From positions 2,294,001 to 2,358,000 of the forward strand of contig CP025323.1 in assembly GCA_004014935.1 (NCBI GenBank): DNA of 64,000 nt, in the 5' to 3' direction. The notes under the pieces are model-generated. The model did not search any database and had not been told where the DNA came from. It saw nothing but the letters and a program-made list of their open reading frames with translations. Positions within the stretch are counted from its first letter, which is position 1; the number at the start of each line of letters is the position of its first letter. Made by a program: the position numbers and the translations under genes. Positions 10,796 to 20,641 of the stretch are shown here, one piece after another. Source of the stretch: Saccharomycopsis malanga (Eukaryota; Ascomycota; Saccharomycetes; Ascoideales; Saccharomycopsidaceae).

Positions 10796-10860
10796 GGCGC
10801 GCTACCGCGAACAGGTTTCATTGACGATAGCATATAATCATGGGAGCTTACGAGCGCGCC
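10796..10860. repeat. GC-rich inverted repeat GGCGCGCT...AGCGCGCC
   Basis: Perfect 8-bp arms are separated by 49 bp in an otherwise AT-rich spacer. They could form a stem or be a pair of factor sites. No gene is attached. Confidence 0.5.
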
Positions 10861-11775
10861 GGAGATCTTGAACTGGTAGCCATTACCACTCACTTTTAGG
10901 CGAATTAATTGTTTCTATCCAGGGGTATTCCCTGTTGACAGTGGCTGGCAAATTAGTTTGCATTGTTTGTAAGGCCGCGCATCTGGCAGGGATTCTCCTA
11001 GATGGGTATACTGAATGGCTAATTCAAGTAAAGACTAATTACGGACTTGACAGTATGAGAATGACTGGCACAGTGAAACTTGGATTCAGTGTTGCTTTTA
11101 GTAGGAAGGGATTGAAGTATTGATATTATTTCAAAAGTTTTACGTCACTATTCCTTATGATAGTAGTGTAAGATCTAGCTTATAATAATATGTACATTAT
11201 TAATATATTCTGGATATTTTTGTATCAATTTTCTCTTATCAGTAAAATACATGACTCATTATATTACTTTCTTTAGCGTACTGATATGTTTGTATCGAGC
11301 CTGGTAGTTACACTCTATCAAAACCTACGATAGATCAAGTTTATGAACACTTAAGTTCCACCGGAAAATCTTTCTACAATTCAACACGAACAAATCAAAC
11401 TTCATACCAACGTTTATACAAACAGTGAAATGAAGAAATGCATAGATATACAACAAGTACAAGTGAAAAATCAAAAGAATATCAAAAAGAAAGAAATCAA
11501 ATAAACAAAACATGGTAATTGCAAGACAAATTAACTAGGCAAAAGCAATTTATGACAAATATAGAAAAAGCAAATTTGGAGAATGAATAGAAAAAGGTCA
11601 GTAAAAACTGTAGCCAAAGCTTTACAACCAATCTGTGACAATAAGACAAATGAAGAAACAAAATGGGGGGAACAAAGAAAATAAGACTTCTGATCAATGT
11701 TGAGAAAATGCTGATTTTGTTTGAATGTATTATTTTCCAAACAATAAAGCTACAAATTAATATTTATAGATCTTT

Positions 11776-12987
11776 TCATTGATGTGAAGCTTTATGGGCG
11801 GTTTTGTCGTCCTCTTTTCCTTTCCAGTTGCATTCAAAATAGTGTCTGACAAAGGCCAATGGGTCGTCTTCGTCCTTGGATCCCATACTGCCGATTCCAG
11901 GACTGAAACTGGTGATAGGCAATACCAAGACATCGGAGACCAACTTTGGCAAGTCCAACTTGCTAAAGTCTCTCCATGTAATTTTGGTGAATATACCGCT
12001 GAGTACGTAGTCATTGAAATAAGTCAAAATGACGTCAGTCCAAAGACCAGCGCCAGTCCAGCGCATAATGTCGAGATTGGTGTCTACGGCGTCCAAATTG
12101 TTTTTTTCCTTGCGTTTTTTCTCCAAAGTGTTTTCCGTGATTTGTGCTACAATTTCCCGTAGTATAGGATGGCCTGGCTTGGCTTGGATCACCCACTGGC
12201 CAAACTGGACTCTTCTGGCATACACTTTTTTCCAATTAGGGCTGTCGGCATCTGCCTCGATTCCTATCAACATGCCAACCTCATTGGGCGACACGTTTTC
12301 AGGAATCCAGTTTGGAATAGGCTGGAGAGGATGTGTGTCAATGTCAGCATATACACCGCCTTTGGCGAGCAAAATCAAGTATCTGAAGAAATCCATCTTC
12401 AAAATAGTCGATGGTAGCGCCTCGTAAGCCTCCAAGACTTCTGGAACGCTTTTGAACAAATGATGGGTGATTGCCGTAGACGTATCGTCATTGAAGAGCT
12501 CGTGAACAAAGCCTGGGTTCTTGACAGCCCATGCAGTCTCTCCCTCTTTATATTTAGGGTCAAATCTGTCGTCGTTCAACCCGTACCGCCAACATTGCCA
12601 GATATACGCTGGAAACTTCTTGCTGTTATCATATGGATACAAAAAAGCCAACTTTTCTCTCAAAGGCGCCTCTGTAGGAGGACTTCTGAGGCCCACAAGC
12701 TTACGCTCCAAAGTCTTACGGTCTTTCTCCAATTCATTGATTCTCTCTTCCTGTTTTTTCAAGAGATTCGAGGCAATATCCTCCAACTTTTTGGTGATCT
12801 CCTCGTTCTGCTTCTGCTGCTGCAAAGTTTGCTCGTTGTTTCTTTGCAAACTGCTGAGATAGCTCTCAAACAACACCTTCTGTAAGTTGTTGTTTGACTT
12901 GAACGGAAGAAACCGAACAAGCAAAAATACTAAACTGAGAAAAGTAAATATTATAATTAATACTCTTCTTACTACCGTCGCCTTCAT
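11776..12987 (-). CDS. HOC1: Golgi alpha-1,6-mannosyltransferase Hoc1 (Och1 family, M-Pol II subunit)
   Basis: Type II Golgi membrane glycosyltransferase (GT32). In yeast it is a subunit of mannan polymerase II, which extends the N-glycan outer chain. The frame is open further upstream, but the first ATG that gives the right topology is MKATVVRRVLIIIF, so 403 residues are taken. A single transmembrane segment spans residues 8-27. A Gln/Glu/Lys-rich coiled-coil stem follows to about residue 100. The catalytic domain then carries FPAYIWQCWRYG, LKMDFFRYLILLAKGGVYAD with the DxD motif (YADIDTHPL), PNWIPENVSPNEVGMLIGIE, QFGQWVIQAKPGHPILREI and WTGAGLWTD. The stem and the APLREKLAFLYPYDNSKKF region match Hoc1 better than Och1. 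The gene follows MOG1 as in S. cerevisiae. Confidence 0.93.
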   Translation of the reverse strand: MKATVVRRVLIIIFTFLSLVFLLVRFLPFKSNNNLQKVLFESYLSSLQRNNEQTLQQQKQNEEITKKLEDIASNLLKKQEERINELEKDRKTLERKLVGLRSPPTEAPLREKLAFLYPYDNSKKFPAYIWQCWRYGLNDDRFDPKYKEGETAWAVKNPGFVHELFNDDTSTAITHHLFKSVPEVLEAYEALPSTILKMDFFRYLILLAKGGVYADIDTHPLQPIPNWIPENVSPNEVGMLIGIEADADSPNWKKVYARRVQFGQWVIQAKPGHPILREIVAQITENTLEKKRKEKNNLDAVDTNLDIMRWTGAGLWTDVILTYFNDYVLSGIFTKITWRDFSKLDLPKLVSDVLVLPITSFSPGIGSMGSKDEDDPLAFVRHYFECNWKGKEDDKTAHKASHQ

Positions 12988-14210
12988 TATGTTATATTTC
13001 CATATATCCTTCCAGATCAACAAAAATATCAATGAATAAACAATTTGAAGAAAATTAAAAAAAAAAAAATGAAACCCCTTTGCCAATCTATATCGGCTTT
13101 TAGTCACTATCAAGTCTCAAATAGCGCCTTGTTACCTAAATAGGTCTCTAATTTCAGAAAAAACGTCGAAAACACTAATTTATCCACCTAATCAATTGTT
13201 TTCGTACTCACAGGCCTTTGGTGAAAATAACACTCTTATTACCACCTCTCCTTTTTCTCCTCTAGCGCTGAAGGAAAAGCGGCGGGGTTACCCGGATGTT
13301 CTAACAATAGGCGAGCTGTGTATATTAACTCAGTGAAATACAGTCTTTTGTAGACGGAATGTCTAACGCGATTATACTTTGTTTCATTCAAATTATCGTC
13401 GCGTAACATTGATGGTAGTAGTGCTGTAAGATCTTGTTCCTGGATACAATTGGTACTGCTCTCCAGCGCGTGTGTCACGCACGTATGCATTGCTCTGCGT
13501 CTCCTTGCATATTAACCATCCTTACATTAAAACATCTTTACATAGTACTGCTGGAGGTGGCGGTGGGGTATGAGAGACGCATGGTATTACTTCATACTGC
13601 GTTTCAATTCATCATGATGCAGCATGACAGCAATTTTATTGAAAATGGCAACAACATATTAGCACCATAAGAACGATATCTACTTTGCGTAGAAGGGCAG
13701 TTTATCAGTATGATATATTTTCTTATAAGATACTGGAGGCATCAAAACATGGAATCTTGTTTGCTTTGGTGTAAATCATTTTTCACTAGTAAAAAGAAAA
13801 CGGTTTTTAGTATCTATTCACATATAATGTTTGCTGAGTTAAGCGATGTAAATGATTGGCTATGGTGGGACAGCCAAATGCAGCCAAATCTCCCCCATTT
13901 GGTTATTTCCGAACACAGTCTTGTTCCAGAAAGCACCGGGGCAAGGATAGCAACTATTCGCAACCTAAAGTCTGCGCCATTTCGTAACCCATCAGAGCAT
14001 TCTTATTGCGGTAGCAATTATGGGGCATGTTTTCTTGCCTTGTAAAATTGATAGCAACAAACTTTGGGGGACAGCCACTCAATTGTAATCATTGGATGAC
14101 GTGATTCATTGGTATATAAATCAAACAATTCGCCTAATTTGTAATTTTTTAATGTTAAATCAACTATTTTAGATAATTAACCAAGAGAATCACATTATTA
14201 CACACACAAC
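12988..14210. promoter_or_regulatory. Divergent promoter region HOC1 / LEA-like gene
   Basis: A 1.2-kb spacer without a gene. A TATATAAA element at about 14112-14119 lies 90-100 bp before the LEA-like start and is probably its TATA box. No convincing coding frame is seen; the 13710-14045 frame has no family resemblance. Confidence 0.45.
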
Positions 14211-14792
14211 ATGATTAACCAAGTCACTAGAATGAGCTTACTTAGGGCCACCAGATGTGCCAGACCAATTGCACTTCAAAGCACATATTCTGTTAGACAG
14301 TTTTCAGGTGCTACTGTCTGTCAAAAAACTATTACCGACAATATCAAAGAAAAAGCCGAGACTTTGAACCAAAAGGCCGGCGACATTGGTGTTGACATCA
14401 TTGATAAGACGGAAAACGCAGCGTATAAAGTAAAGGAGACAGCTGAGTCTTTAACTGGGAAAAGTGGTGAAAAGGCTAAGCAAAATGCTAGAACTTATGC
14501 TGCTGATGCCAGAGACGTTGCCGAAGATGCCAAATATAAGGCTCAAGATTTGGCTGATGACGCCAAGTATAAGGCTCAAGATTTAGCTGAAGATGCCGAA
14601 GGTACTTTTAAGAATATCAAGCATCAAGCAAAAGGTAAGGTATACAAAGCAAAGGACGCTGCTGAAGACGTTGCTAATAATGTTGATGGCCATGTAAGAA
14701 AGGTCAAGAAAAACCATAGTGGTTACGACAGCTTGCAAGATAAAGGTAGAAAGGTAGAAACCGAACAAAACAGACCAGACGATGGTTTGTAA
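14211..14792 (+). CDS. Mitochondrial LEA-like (group 3/4) protein
   Basis: A 193-residue protein. The first 35 residues (MINQVTRMSLLRATRCARPI..., followed by SVRQFSGATV) form a basic, hydroxylated, acid-free presequence with an R-x-F/S-type cleavage context, so mitochondrial import is likely. The rest is a charged, Cys/Trp-free, Ala-Lys-Asp-Glu-rich amphipathic helix of 11-residue periodicity. An 11-mer DAKYKAQDLA(D/E)D is repeated in tandem around residues 106-127, with related YKVKETAESL and YKAKDAAEDV units. This is the pattern of late-embryogenesis-abundant proteins, which protect membranes and proteins during drying and freezing. A TATA box and isolated position suit a stress-induced gene. 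The exact orthologue is not identified. Confidence 0.8.
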   Translation: MINQVTRMSLLRATRCARPIALQSTYSVRQFSGATVCQKTITDNIKEKAETLNQKAGDIGVDIIDKTENAAYKVKETAESLTGKSGEKAKQNARTYAADARDVAEDAKYKAQDLADDAKYKAQDLAEDAEGTFKNIKHQAKGKVYKAKDAAEDVANNVDGHVRKVKKNHSGYDSLQDKGRKVETEQNRPDDGL

Positions 14793-14981
14793 GCATCAAG
14801 TCTCTCCAATCTATCATCACTTTGAGATGTGTATAGTTTAATGAAATGAGATAAAATATTAAAATATATACAATGTTATTGTCTACTGACTTAATATATA
14901 ACGAACATGTTACGCTAAATGATTGTAGGGTTGAATATTAGTGAGATTGGAAACTTGATCAAAATATGCGCTCAAGCAAAT

Positions 14982-15146
14982 GTAATAATAACATCTTTTA
15001 TTTCGAGCCCAGAACATATCAGTTTAGTATATACACGCAAAAGGGACTTGGTAGAGCCCAACCATGACCTGTTGATCATAATCTTCTCATCGAGTCTGCC
15101 AGTTCTTTTTCTCTTTTGCAAGAGCACTGAGCACTGAGGCATACGG
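14982..15146 (-). repeat. SINE-A copy (short subtype, internal deletion)
   Basis: On the - strand the copy reads CCGTATGCCTCAGTG, AGAGAAAAAGAACTGGCAG, GAAGATTATGATCAACAGG, TACCAAGTCCC, AACTGATATGTTCTGGGCTC and then an ATT-like tail. It lacks the box B block, like the copy near 34,000. The ATT tail end is at 14982. Confidence 0.8.
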
Positions 15147-15278
15147 ACTTGCGTATTCTAACTTAATCTCTTTTTGATCGTCTTCCTGCTCTTCATCTAC
15201 ACTGAGCTGTTTTTTCTTTTTATCTTTGAGTTTCCTCTTTTTATGTTTTTTGAACCCGCGGCTCAAATGTAGAGAACC
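15087..15278 (-). other. Lys-rich open frame that ends inside a SINE-A copy
   Basis: A 63-codon frame without ATG, opening right after a TTCTAG that could be a splice acceptor. It encodes KKHKKRKLKDKKKKQLSVD, an acidic EEQEDDQKE segment and EYASPYASVLSALAKEKKNW; the last 17 residues and the stop fall within the SINE head. The basic-then-acidic make-up looks like the end of a small nucleolar-type protein. No exon 1 with a good branch point was found in the 115 bp to PEX13, so this may be a gene remnant. Confidence 0.35.
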
Positions 15279-15393
15279 CTAGAATTGAAACACATACGTA
15301 CATTTAATCAATCTGGATGGTGTATTTTGTATATATAAAACGCGTACAGTAGAAGGTTTGTGCATTGACCTAAAAACTCAGTGTATTAACTAT

Positions 15394-16632
15394 CTAATTT
15401 TTGATATCATGTAAGCTTTTGGGCGACTGAGCAGCTTGTGGGGTATTTTTTGGGCCGGCCGGGATATTTTTCAATTGGTCTACTTTTTTCTGCAATGCTG
15501 GTCTTTGTATGATCTCCAAATAGTTGTAGGGAACATAACCTATTTTTCCTTCTCTGGATCTACATTTCCACCATTTGGAGTCGTTACCAGATGGGTCTTT
15601 TTTAGACAAGACAGCATATAGGCCGCCTTGTTTTAATTCTAATTCTACGTTTGGGTCTTCAGGGTTAAAGTCGAACAAAGCGCGACAAAATTCAATGTCA
15701 GATATCTTCAATTGTTCTCCTTGGCCTCCATACACAAGGCCTCGGCGCTGGTTTCGAAGTTGCTGTTGCTGTGCAAGCACTTTTACGAGTTTATTGAGCA
15801 AATAAGGAACACCAAAGACAGCCGCCAAGAAAAACAAGAGTGGTTTCAACGAGATTTTTTGTCTTTTAGATTTTCCAGTTTCGTTTTTACTAGCAAATTC
15901 GTGGAATTCATCAGTGGTGAAAGTTACTTTTTCTTTAAATATTTTCAATCCGGTTAGTTTGAGAAGCAATTTTTTCAAGTATTTCAATACGGCAAAAATT
16001 CCAAACAACGAGCCAAACGCTGCTTTCAAATTCCCAAATTGCTCGCCTACAGACATCATGGTGAAAAAAGAAGATTGCGTGGCCATATAAGTAGCCTCCA
16101 ACATCTGGGCAAATCCGCCCACTGCACCAATAAGACTTTCTATTAACTGAAACGTGGCTTGTGTGCTTTGCGCAAGACCTCCAGGCCCCATCATACCATG
16201 GCCGCCTTGGCCCATCATGCCATAACCGTTCATTCCATAACCGCCATAACCGCCATAACCGCCGTATCCACCAAACCCACCAAGTCCCCCACCTAATCCC
16301 GTGCCAAAGCCGCCATACGAGCTGCCATATCCTAGTCCGCCCAAGCCAGCATTGCCATACATAGAGTTTCCGTAGCGCGAGCCATAATTATACCCGTCCA
16401 GCTGGTCATTCAAATCTGCAGTATTCGATAATGATGTCGGCTTTGGAGGAAGCTCTGCATTGTTGGCGGCCTGCGATAATATATCCTCCATAGCGTTTGC
16501 TTCCCCTGACGCAGCTATTGGTTGTTAGTTTAATCCACACAATTTTTATTTTTTTTTTTTTTTATTTTCTCACCTACCTGCTGCTGATGTTCCTGATGAC
16601 ACTTCCCAAGGCTTTAGTCTCTGATTAGACAT
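15394..16632 (-). CDS. PEX13: Peroxisomal import docking protein Pex13 (one intron)
   Basis: Peroxisomal membrane protein of the docking/translocation complex, which binds Pex14 and Pex5. Exon 1 (16578-16632) encodes MSNQRLKPWEVSSGTSAA, with the conserved KPWE N-terminus. A 63-nt intron (16515-16577) has donor GTAGGT, branch AACTAAC and acceptor AATAG. Exon 2 (15394-16514) gives a total of 391 residues. In order there is a Gly/Tyr-rich YG region (about residues 60-125) recently shown in other species to form the import meshwork, the conserved STQATFQLIESLIGAVGGFA and MLEATYMATQSSFFTMMSV block, a hydrophobic PLLFFLAAVFGVPYLLNKL segment, and a C-terminal SH3 domain (CRALFDFNPEDPN...ELKQGG...WWKCRSREGKIGYVPYNYLEII). 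A 30-residue Pro/Lys tail follows. The downstream ATG (MEDIL) would lose the KPWE motif. Confidence 0.95.
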
Positions 16633-17083
16633 TTATAATATACTGTTCTGATATTACCAAAAAAAATCAATATTTGTGAAAATACCAATAATCCAAGCCG
16701 GTTGTCAAACTCAAACCCTCAATATTCAATACAAACCGCCTGTTTTGATCTCAAATTATTGTCTATTTTGACGCTTTTTTGCTTCGTTTTCCCCTATAAT
16801 ATCCATCATATCTGCCAGAAAAGTTCGTCATGCGTGTATCATGTGAGCGTCGCGTGCCCTCTGCATGCAGAGCAATCAATTCTGGCATTATAGTTGTATG
16901 TTAATGATATACTGGTGTTAGCTGGGATTTATGGTGGTGTAGATTGATTGGTGCTGTAAACTGGTAAGTTTTGATTGGATTGTAGACTGGTAAAGTTTTG
17001 ATATTATTGTAAACTGATAAAGTTCCTTTCAAGTAATTGTAATAATTTTGAAAACCGTTTCAACATAACAAGTGAGCTCTGAC

Positions 17084-17109
17084 CACTGGGCCATTTGGCT
17101 CAGTGGTTA
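17084..17109 (+). repeat. SINE-A head fragment
   Basis: CCACTGGGCCATTTGGCTCA followed by GTGG, the exact box A region of SINE-A, with no body after it. The head is an imperfect palindrome, so short pieces read alike on both strands. Confidence 0.6.
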
Positions 17110-17374
17110 ATTGGTGAGTTTTCATAAAAAAATATCAGCATTGCAAGTGTACTAGCTACTATCCAAAGGCGAAGCAAATAATATGGAAGTAATCAATCGT
17201 GAATAGTTCGGAACTACTTTTGAAAAGGTCAGCGTGTGTGTTTATTGAAAGGATATGGAAAAGTGTCGAGGAGCATCGAAGCACATTGGTCATTTTTAAA
17301 GCATTGAATGCATAATAACTGTAAATTTTATCATTTTCTGGATTATTTTTAAATAAAAATGATGCAAAAATTTG

Positions 17375-17450
17375 ATTTTACCATGTCCCTTTAGACAGAG
17401 TACGTATATACAAAACCAATAATTACTAGGCTGGAAATATATAATATATT
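17375..17450 (+). repeat. SINE-A tail fragment
   Basis: TTTTACCATGTCCCTTTAGAC, a variable stretch, then a TACTAGGCTGGAAATATATA tail, matching the 3' end of the family with some divergence. Confidence 0.6.
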
Positions 17451-17804
17451 ATATAATGTGAAGCTTTATATTGACTCTAGCAGAAATTTCGCCCGACTCA
17501 AGTTGATTTTGAGGCGGCAGGGCAAGTATTTACAAATATATGTGACAATCAAAAAGCACTTGTGTAGCTCATTCCAATGTGGTGTAGTGTTGTTCACCTG
17601 CGTGTCTAATCAGCCCCTAGTTGTAGCTTGTTCACCCAGTTCACAGGCCATGGACAAATCAATCCTAGGCGTAGTATCTCCCAAAGATTACCCAAAAGCC
17701 CTTTAACTCTGTTTAAAAACTTGGCAAAATAAATGGGCATATTGCCAAAGTATGCTCCTGAAAAGTAAAGATATTCTTTTTTTTTGACAAAAATATTCCT
17801 ATAC

Positions 17805-18305
17805 GCCTTACTATTACCAGGTGGCCAAGTTGGTTAGGCCATGCGCCACACAAAATAGCGCAGAAAAGTGCAGAAGAACAAGTGTGGCGTTCCTCACTTT
17901 GGGTTTTGGTCCTCGATTCGCGCTGTTGACGTTTTATAGTAATCACCGAACGTTTTATTGAATCAAATCCATGCTATACAGATTATTTTGATTTAAAAAA
18001 GCATAAAATATCATTTTAATTTTTTTTGCTACATTATAGTACCATTTATAAAAAAAACATATCGAAGTTTCGCATAAATATTTGATAAAACGGAAAATTG
18101 CCAATTTTTCCAAAAAGTTGATTATTCCAAGTCATAATGTGGAGTCTTTACAGCAAACCAAACCATACAAAAATTACATTTCTATACTCTGTAGAATCTA
18201 CAGTTTTATAACATATACTTTGTTGAAATGTTTGGATTTTCAAAATTGTTGAATAGTGAGCAAATATTATTTTGTCGAAAATCACACAAAATCTGTTGGA
18301 AATCT
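17805..18305 (+). repeat. Element B, copy 1 (3' part missing)
   Basis: Begins GCCTTACTATTACCAGGTGG, with box A-like TGGCCAAGTTGG and a box B-like TCCTCGATTCGC about 90 bp on. The shared non-coding body follows (CGTTTTATTGAATCAAAT, ATTGCCAATTTTTCCAAAAAG, AAACCAAACCATACAAA) until similarity fades near 18305. Related sequence also extends upstream to about 17655, as in the copy near 51,400. No open frame of note. Confidence 0.75.
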
Positions 18306-18472
18306 AGTCTTGAGTAATACTTTGTCTAAATTCTTTATAAATCTTTTCAATTTCGCACACTGGAACGTTGTTATTTGTTCATTTCATTGTTGATACATCA
18401 ATACTAGACCCAGCTCATGCCTTATTCATTATTAAACTTCTCATTTTAAGATCGAACTGTTTAAGAAGTGAA

Positions 18473-18643
18473 CACTAGATTTTTGTCTAGGTCATGTTTC
18501 AGACAGTTGCGCTTGCTTGTGGAGTCACATCCAATTGTAAAAAGCGGCGAGTAAAAGGTGTTTTGTCGGAAATCGAACTGTTGAGCCTGTTAGGTCTTCC
18601 TCTTAAGTCTTTTTCTCTTCTCCGAAAGCACCAACCAGTGGCT
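18473..18643 (-). repeat. SINE-A copy (5' two thirds)
   Basis: On the - strand: AGCCACTGGTTGGTGC, AGAGAAAAAG, a degenerate box B (GTTCGATTTCC), TTTTACTCGCCGC, GCAACTGTCTGAAACATGAC and CCTAGACAAA. It ends 25 bp from the ECM2 stop codon, so it lies in that gene's 3' UTR region. Confidence 0.8.
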
Positions 18644-18667
18644 AAGAAAATACGATATGAATTACAG

Positions 18668-19776
18668 TCATTCCTGATAGTCGTTACCATTTGCAGATTT
18701 AACGGTATCATTTTTAGAACCAGTCTTATCCTTCTCAGCGAGCAATTTCATTTGTTTCCGCACAATGCTTCCAAGTTTTGCCTGTTCCAAGTTGTTGGAG
18801 CCAAGCTTTTTAACTCTGCTCCATGTGATACGAACTGGGGCGTTTTTAATCACAACTAGACCCGGTCCTTTGAAGCCTCGAGGTTTGGTCACAATTTGGG
18901 CAAAATCTTCAGCATGCTTGCGCTTTTCAAAATCTACAAATCCACACTTTGCACGGTGGTTCAAAATAACAGATCTAAACTTGACCTTTGCACTGGCTGC
19001 AGCACCCCAATGCTGTATAAGCATGGTTTCGATAGTATCTGTAACCATAATGTTTGTTATCTCATCATTGATCCCAAATACAAAAAAGGATGTGATGGCT
19101 TGGTCCTTTGGCACCGTGAGATTACCGTTGAAAGGCAACTTGGATAATATCTTGGTTATATCAACACTTTTTAAATTGTCATTGCTATATATATCCTTGG
19201 TGCCTACGGCATTCTTCGGTACATACCGACTCTTCTGCGAAGCTTTCTGCTTTTCTACAAGCTTACGTAAGATTTCCTCGGCCTTCTGTCTTGCCTTGCT
19301 TGCTGCATTATCTTCTCCTGCTGTCAATAGCCTCTTTTGGTTGTCACCACCGTTCTCAAGATACTTCTGGTCTTCTTTCTGAGCATTATACCGCTTGGTC
19401 ACGTTATTTGCTGAGTAAGCTACGCCGTGGGCATTTTCAACACCCGCCATCTTAAAAGCAGCATCTCGAAGCTGTATAGAAACTCCATATGTCAAATCAA
19501 GCATGCATGCTTGACAACAGTTTCGCTGCCTGGCACATGTCAAACATATCACTGTTTTCGCAAACTTACTTCCTTGAACAGCATTCCACTTGAACACCGT
19601 AAAAAACTCTAGTGCAAAGCTTACATTGGGCGCCTTGAGGCTCTTTAATCATCTTAAGATACGGATTCGACCCTAAACACCGCTCGCATACTGCTGGTAC
19701 CTCTTCGCTACTATATAAGTTAGTACTATATTCATTGCAATGCACTTAAATCCAGTAAAACTTACCTATTGGACAT
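18668..19776 (-). CDS. ECM2: Pre-mRNA splicing factor Ecm2/Slt11 (one intron, apparent frameshift)
   Basis: Ecm2 (Slt11) is a Prp19-associated factor that contacts U2/U6 helix II and the U6 stem-loop in the active spliceosome. Exon 1 (19766-19776) encodes MSN plus two bases. A 55-nt intron (19711-19765) has donor GTAAGT, branch TACTAAC and acceptor TATAG. Exon 2 carries the two zinc-binding blocks (CERCLGSNPYLKM...CKLC and CLTCARQRNCCQACMLD), a Lys-rich middle and a C-terminal RRM (ITNIMVTDTIETMLIQHWG...KCGFVDFEKRKHAEDF...RITWSRVKKLG). The N-terminal part and the remaining 309 codons are in different frames: a run of six A at 19601-19606 (+ strand) should be five for the conserved TRVFTVFKW to be continuous. 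If in frame the protein is about 350 residues, near the yeast 364. This is either an assembly error in a homopolymer or a very recent mutation, since the rest is intact. Confidence 0.88.
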
Positions 19777-20341
19777 TTCAATCAACCTTTTACTTCTTGA
19801 CCTGTAGTTGTTTTATCACATCTGTCTCATCTCTCGTAAGCTCTGCTTAGAAATATTTTAAATATCATGCATTAGCTAATTGCTTACGTAACGATGTCCG
19901 GGTGACCTATAAGACTTTTTGCAATTAAGAGTAGTAGTGACTCTTTCCAAGGTTTATAATGATTCATGTTGATGAAAGTATAGCAGGGTGTTGTTAGTTT
20001 ATATATAGATATATTAAACGAACGAGAAAACCATAGCAAAATAAAGGTTTATTCCTGCTACGATTTATTTTCATATGCGCGTCCCGCACCGCAGTTACTT
20101 AACAGTACATATTTCAGCATGATGCTGCATGATTTGGTAGGTAGAATTAACAACTCTTATTATGGACAAGTGCGTTTTCAATAGGCAAACTAGTTAAAGT
20201 TGATAGTAAACCTTTGAATGAGGAGATGGTAGTTTGTATATCTAATAGTTTGAGAACAAGCTAGAACTCAAAGGCACTTGGCAGTGAAATGATGAGCTGT
20301 ATTCAAGTTTAATTGTAGAAGAACAAACCAATTAGGACTGA
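19777..20341. other. ECM2 upstream region
   Basis: About 560 bp without a gene. It holds a CAGCATGATGCTGCATGA word near 20116 that recurs in similar form near 13617. Nothing else is recognised. Confidence 0.4.
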
Positions 20342-20398
20342 GCCATCCTGCCAGGTCTTTCTCTCTTTTTTCGAGAGTACTCAACTAGGCAGGATGGC
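20342..20398. repeat. Hairpin with SINE-A fragment in its loop
   Basis: Perfect 11-bp arms GCCATCCTGCC and GGCAGGATGGC enclose 35 bp. The left arm and loop read as a reversed SINE-A head piece (CCAGGTCTTTCTCTC...CGAGAGTACTC). A short ATA/ATG-rich microsatellite follows. Confidence 0.6.
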
Positions 20399-20641
20399 GA
20401 GTGGCATAATAATGATAATGATAATAATAGAATCAAGCCTAGTATTCATTATATTATTTCAACACTCATTTAAAATAAATAACAATTATAAGCCAGTTGT
20501 ATGAATAACGTAATTTAAATAAGTAGTATTTTGTTTTGATATTAATTTAGAACTTCAACAATAAAACTCTTTTAGTTCCATTGACATATTGTTTTAAAAA
20601 ACTAAAACATACCTTGTATTTTTTGGCAGAAAAGAAGCCAA

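Larger units (their letters stand above)
9819..11775. other. Gene-poor spacer between the secreted protein and HOC1
   Basis: No convincing gene is seen. It contains an 18-bp tandem array (10512-10645) and a GC-rich inverted repeat (10796-10860). Short open frames at 9995-10234 and 10935-11123 lack any family resemblance. Confidence 0.5.
16633..17804. other. Spacer with repeat debris
   Basis: Apart from a perfect 14-bp palindrome CTCTGCATGCAGAG (16859-16872), only SINE-A fragments (17084-17109 and 17375-17450) and a 5' flank of element B (from about 17655) are recognised. Confidence 0.5.

Noticed and set aside
13710-14045. 111-codon open frame between HOC1 and the LEA-like gene
   Set aside because: No family resemblance, unusual composition (many Cys/Trp), and it would fill a promoter region.
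17805-17940. Element B head as a genuine tRNA-Leu or tRNA-Ser gene
   Set aside because: No acceptor stem closes, box B is weak and the same sequence recurs as part of a 0.78-kb repeat.
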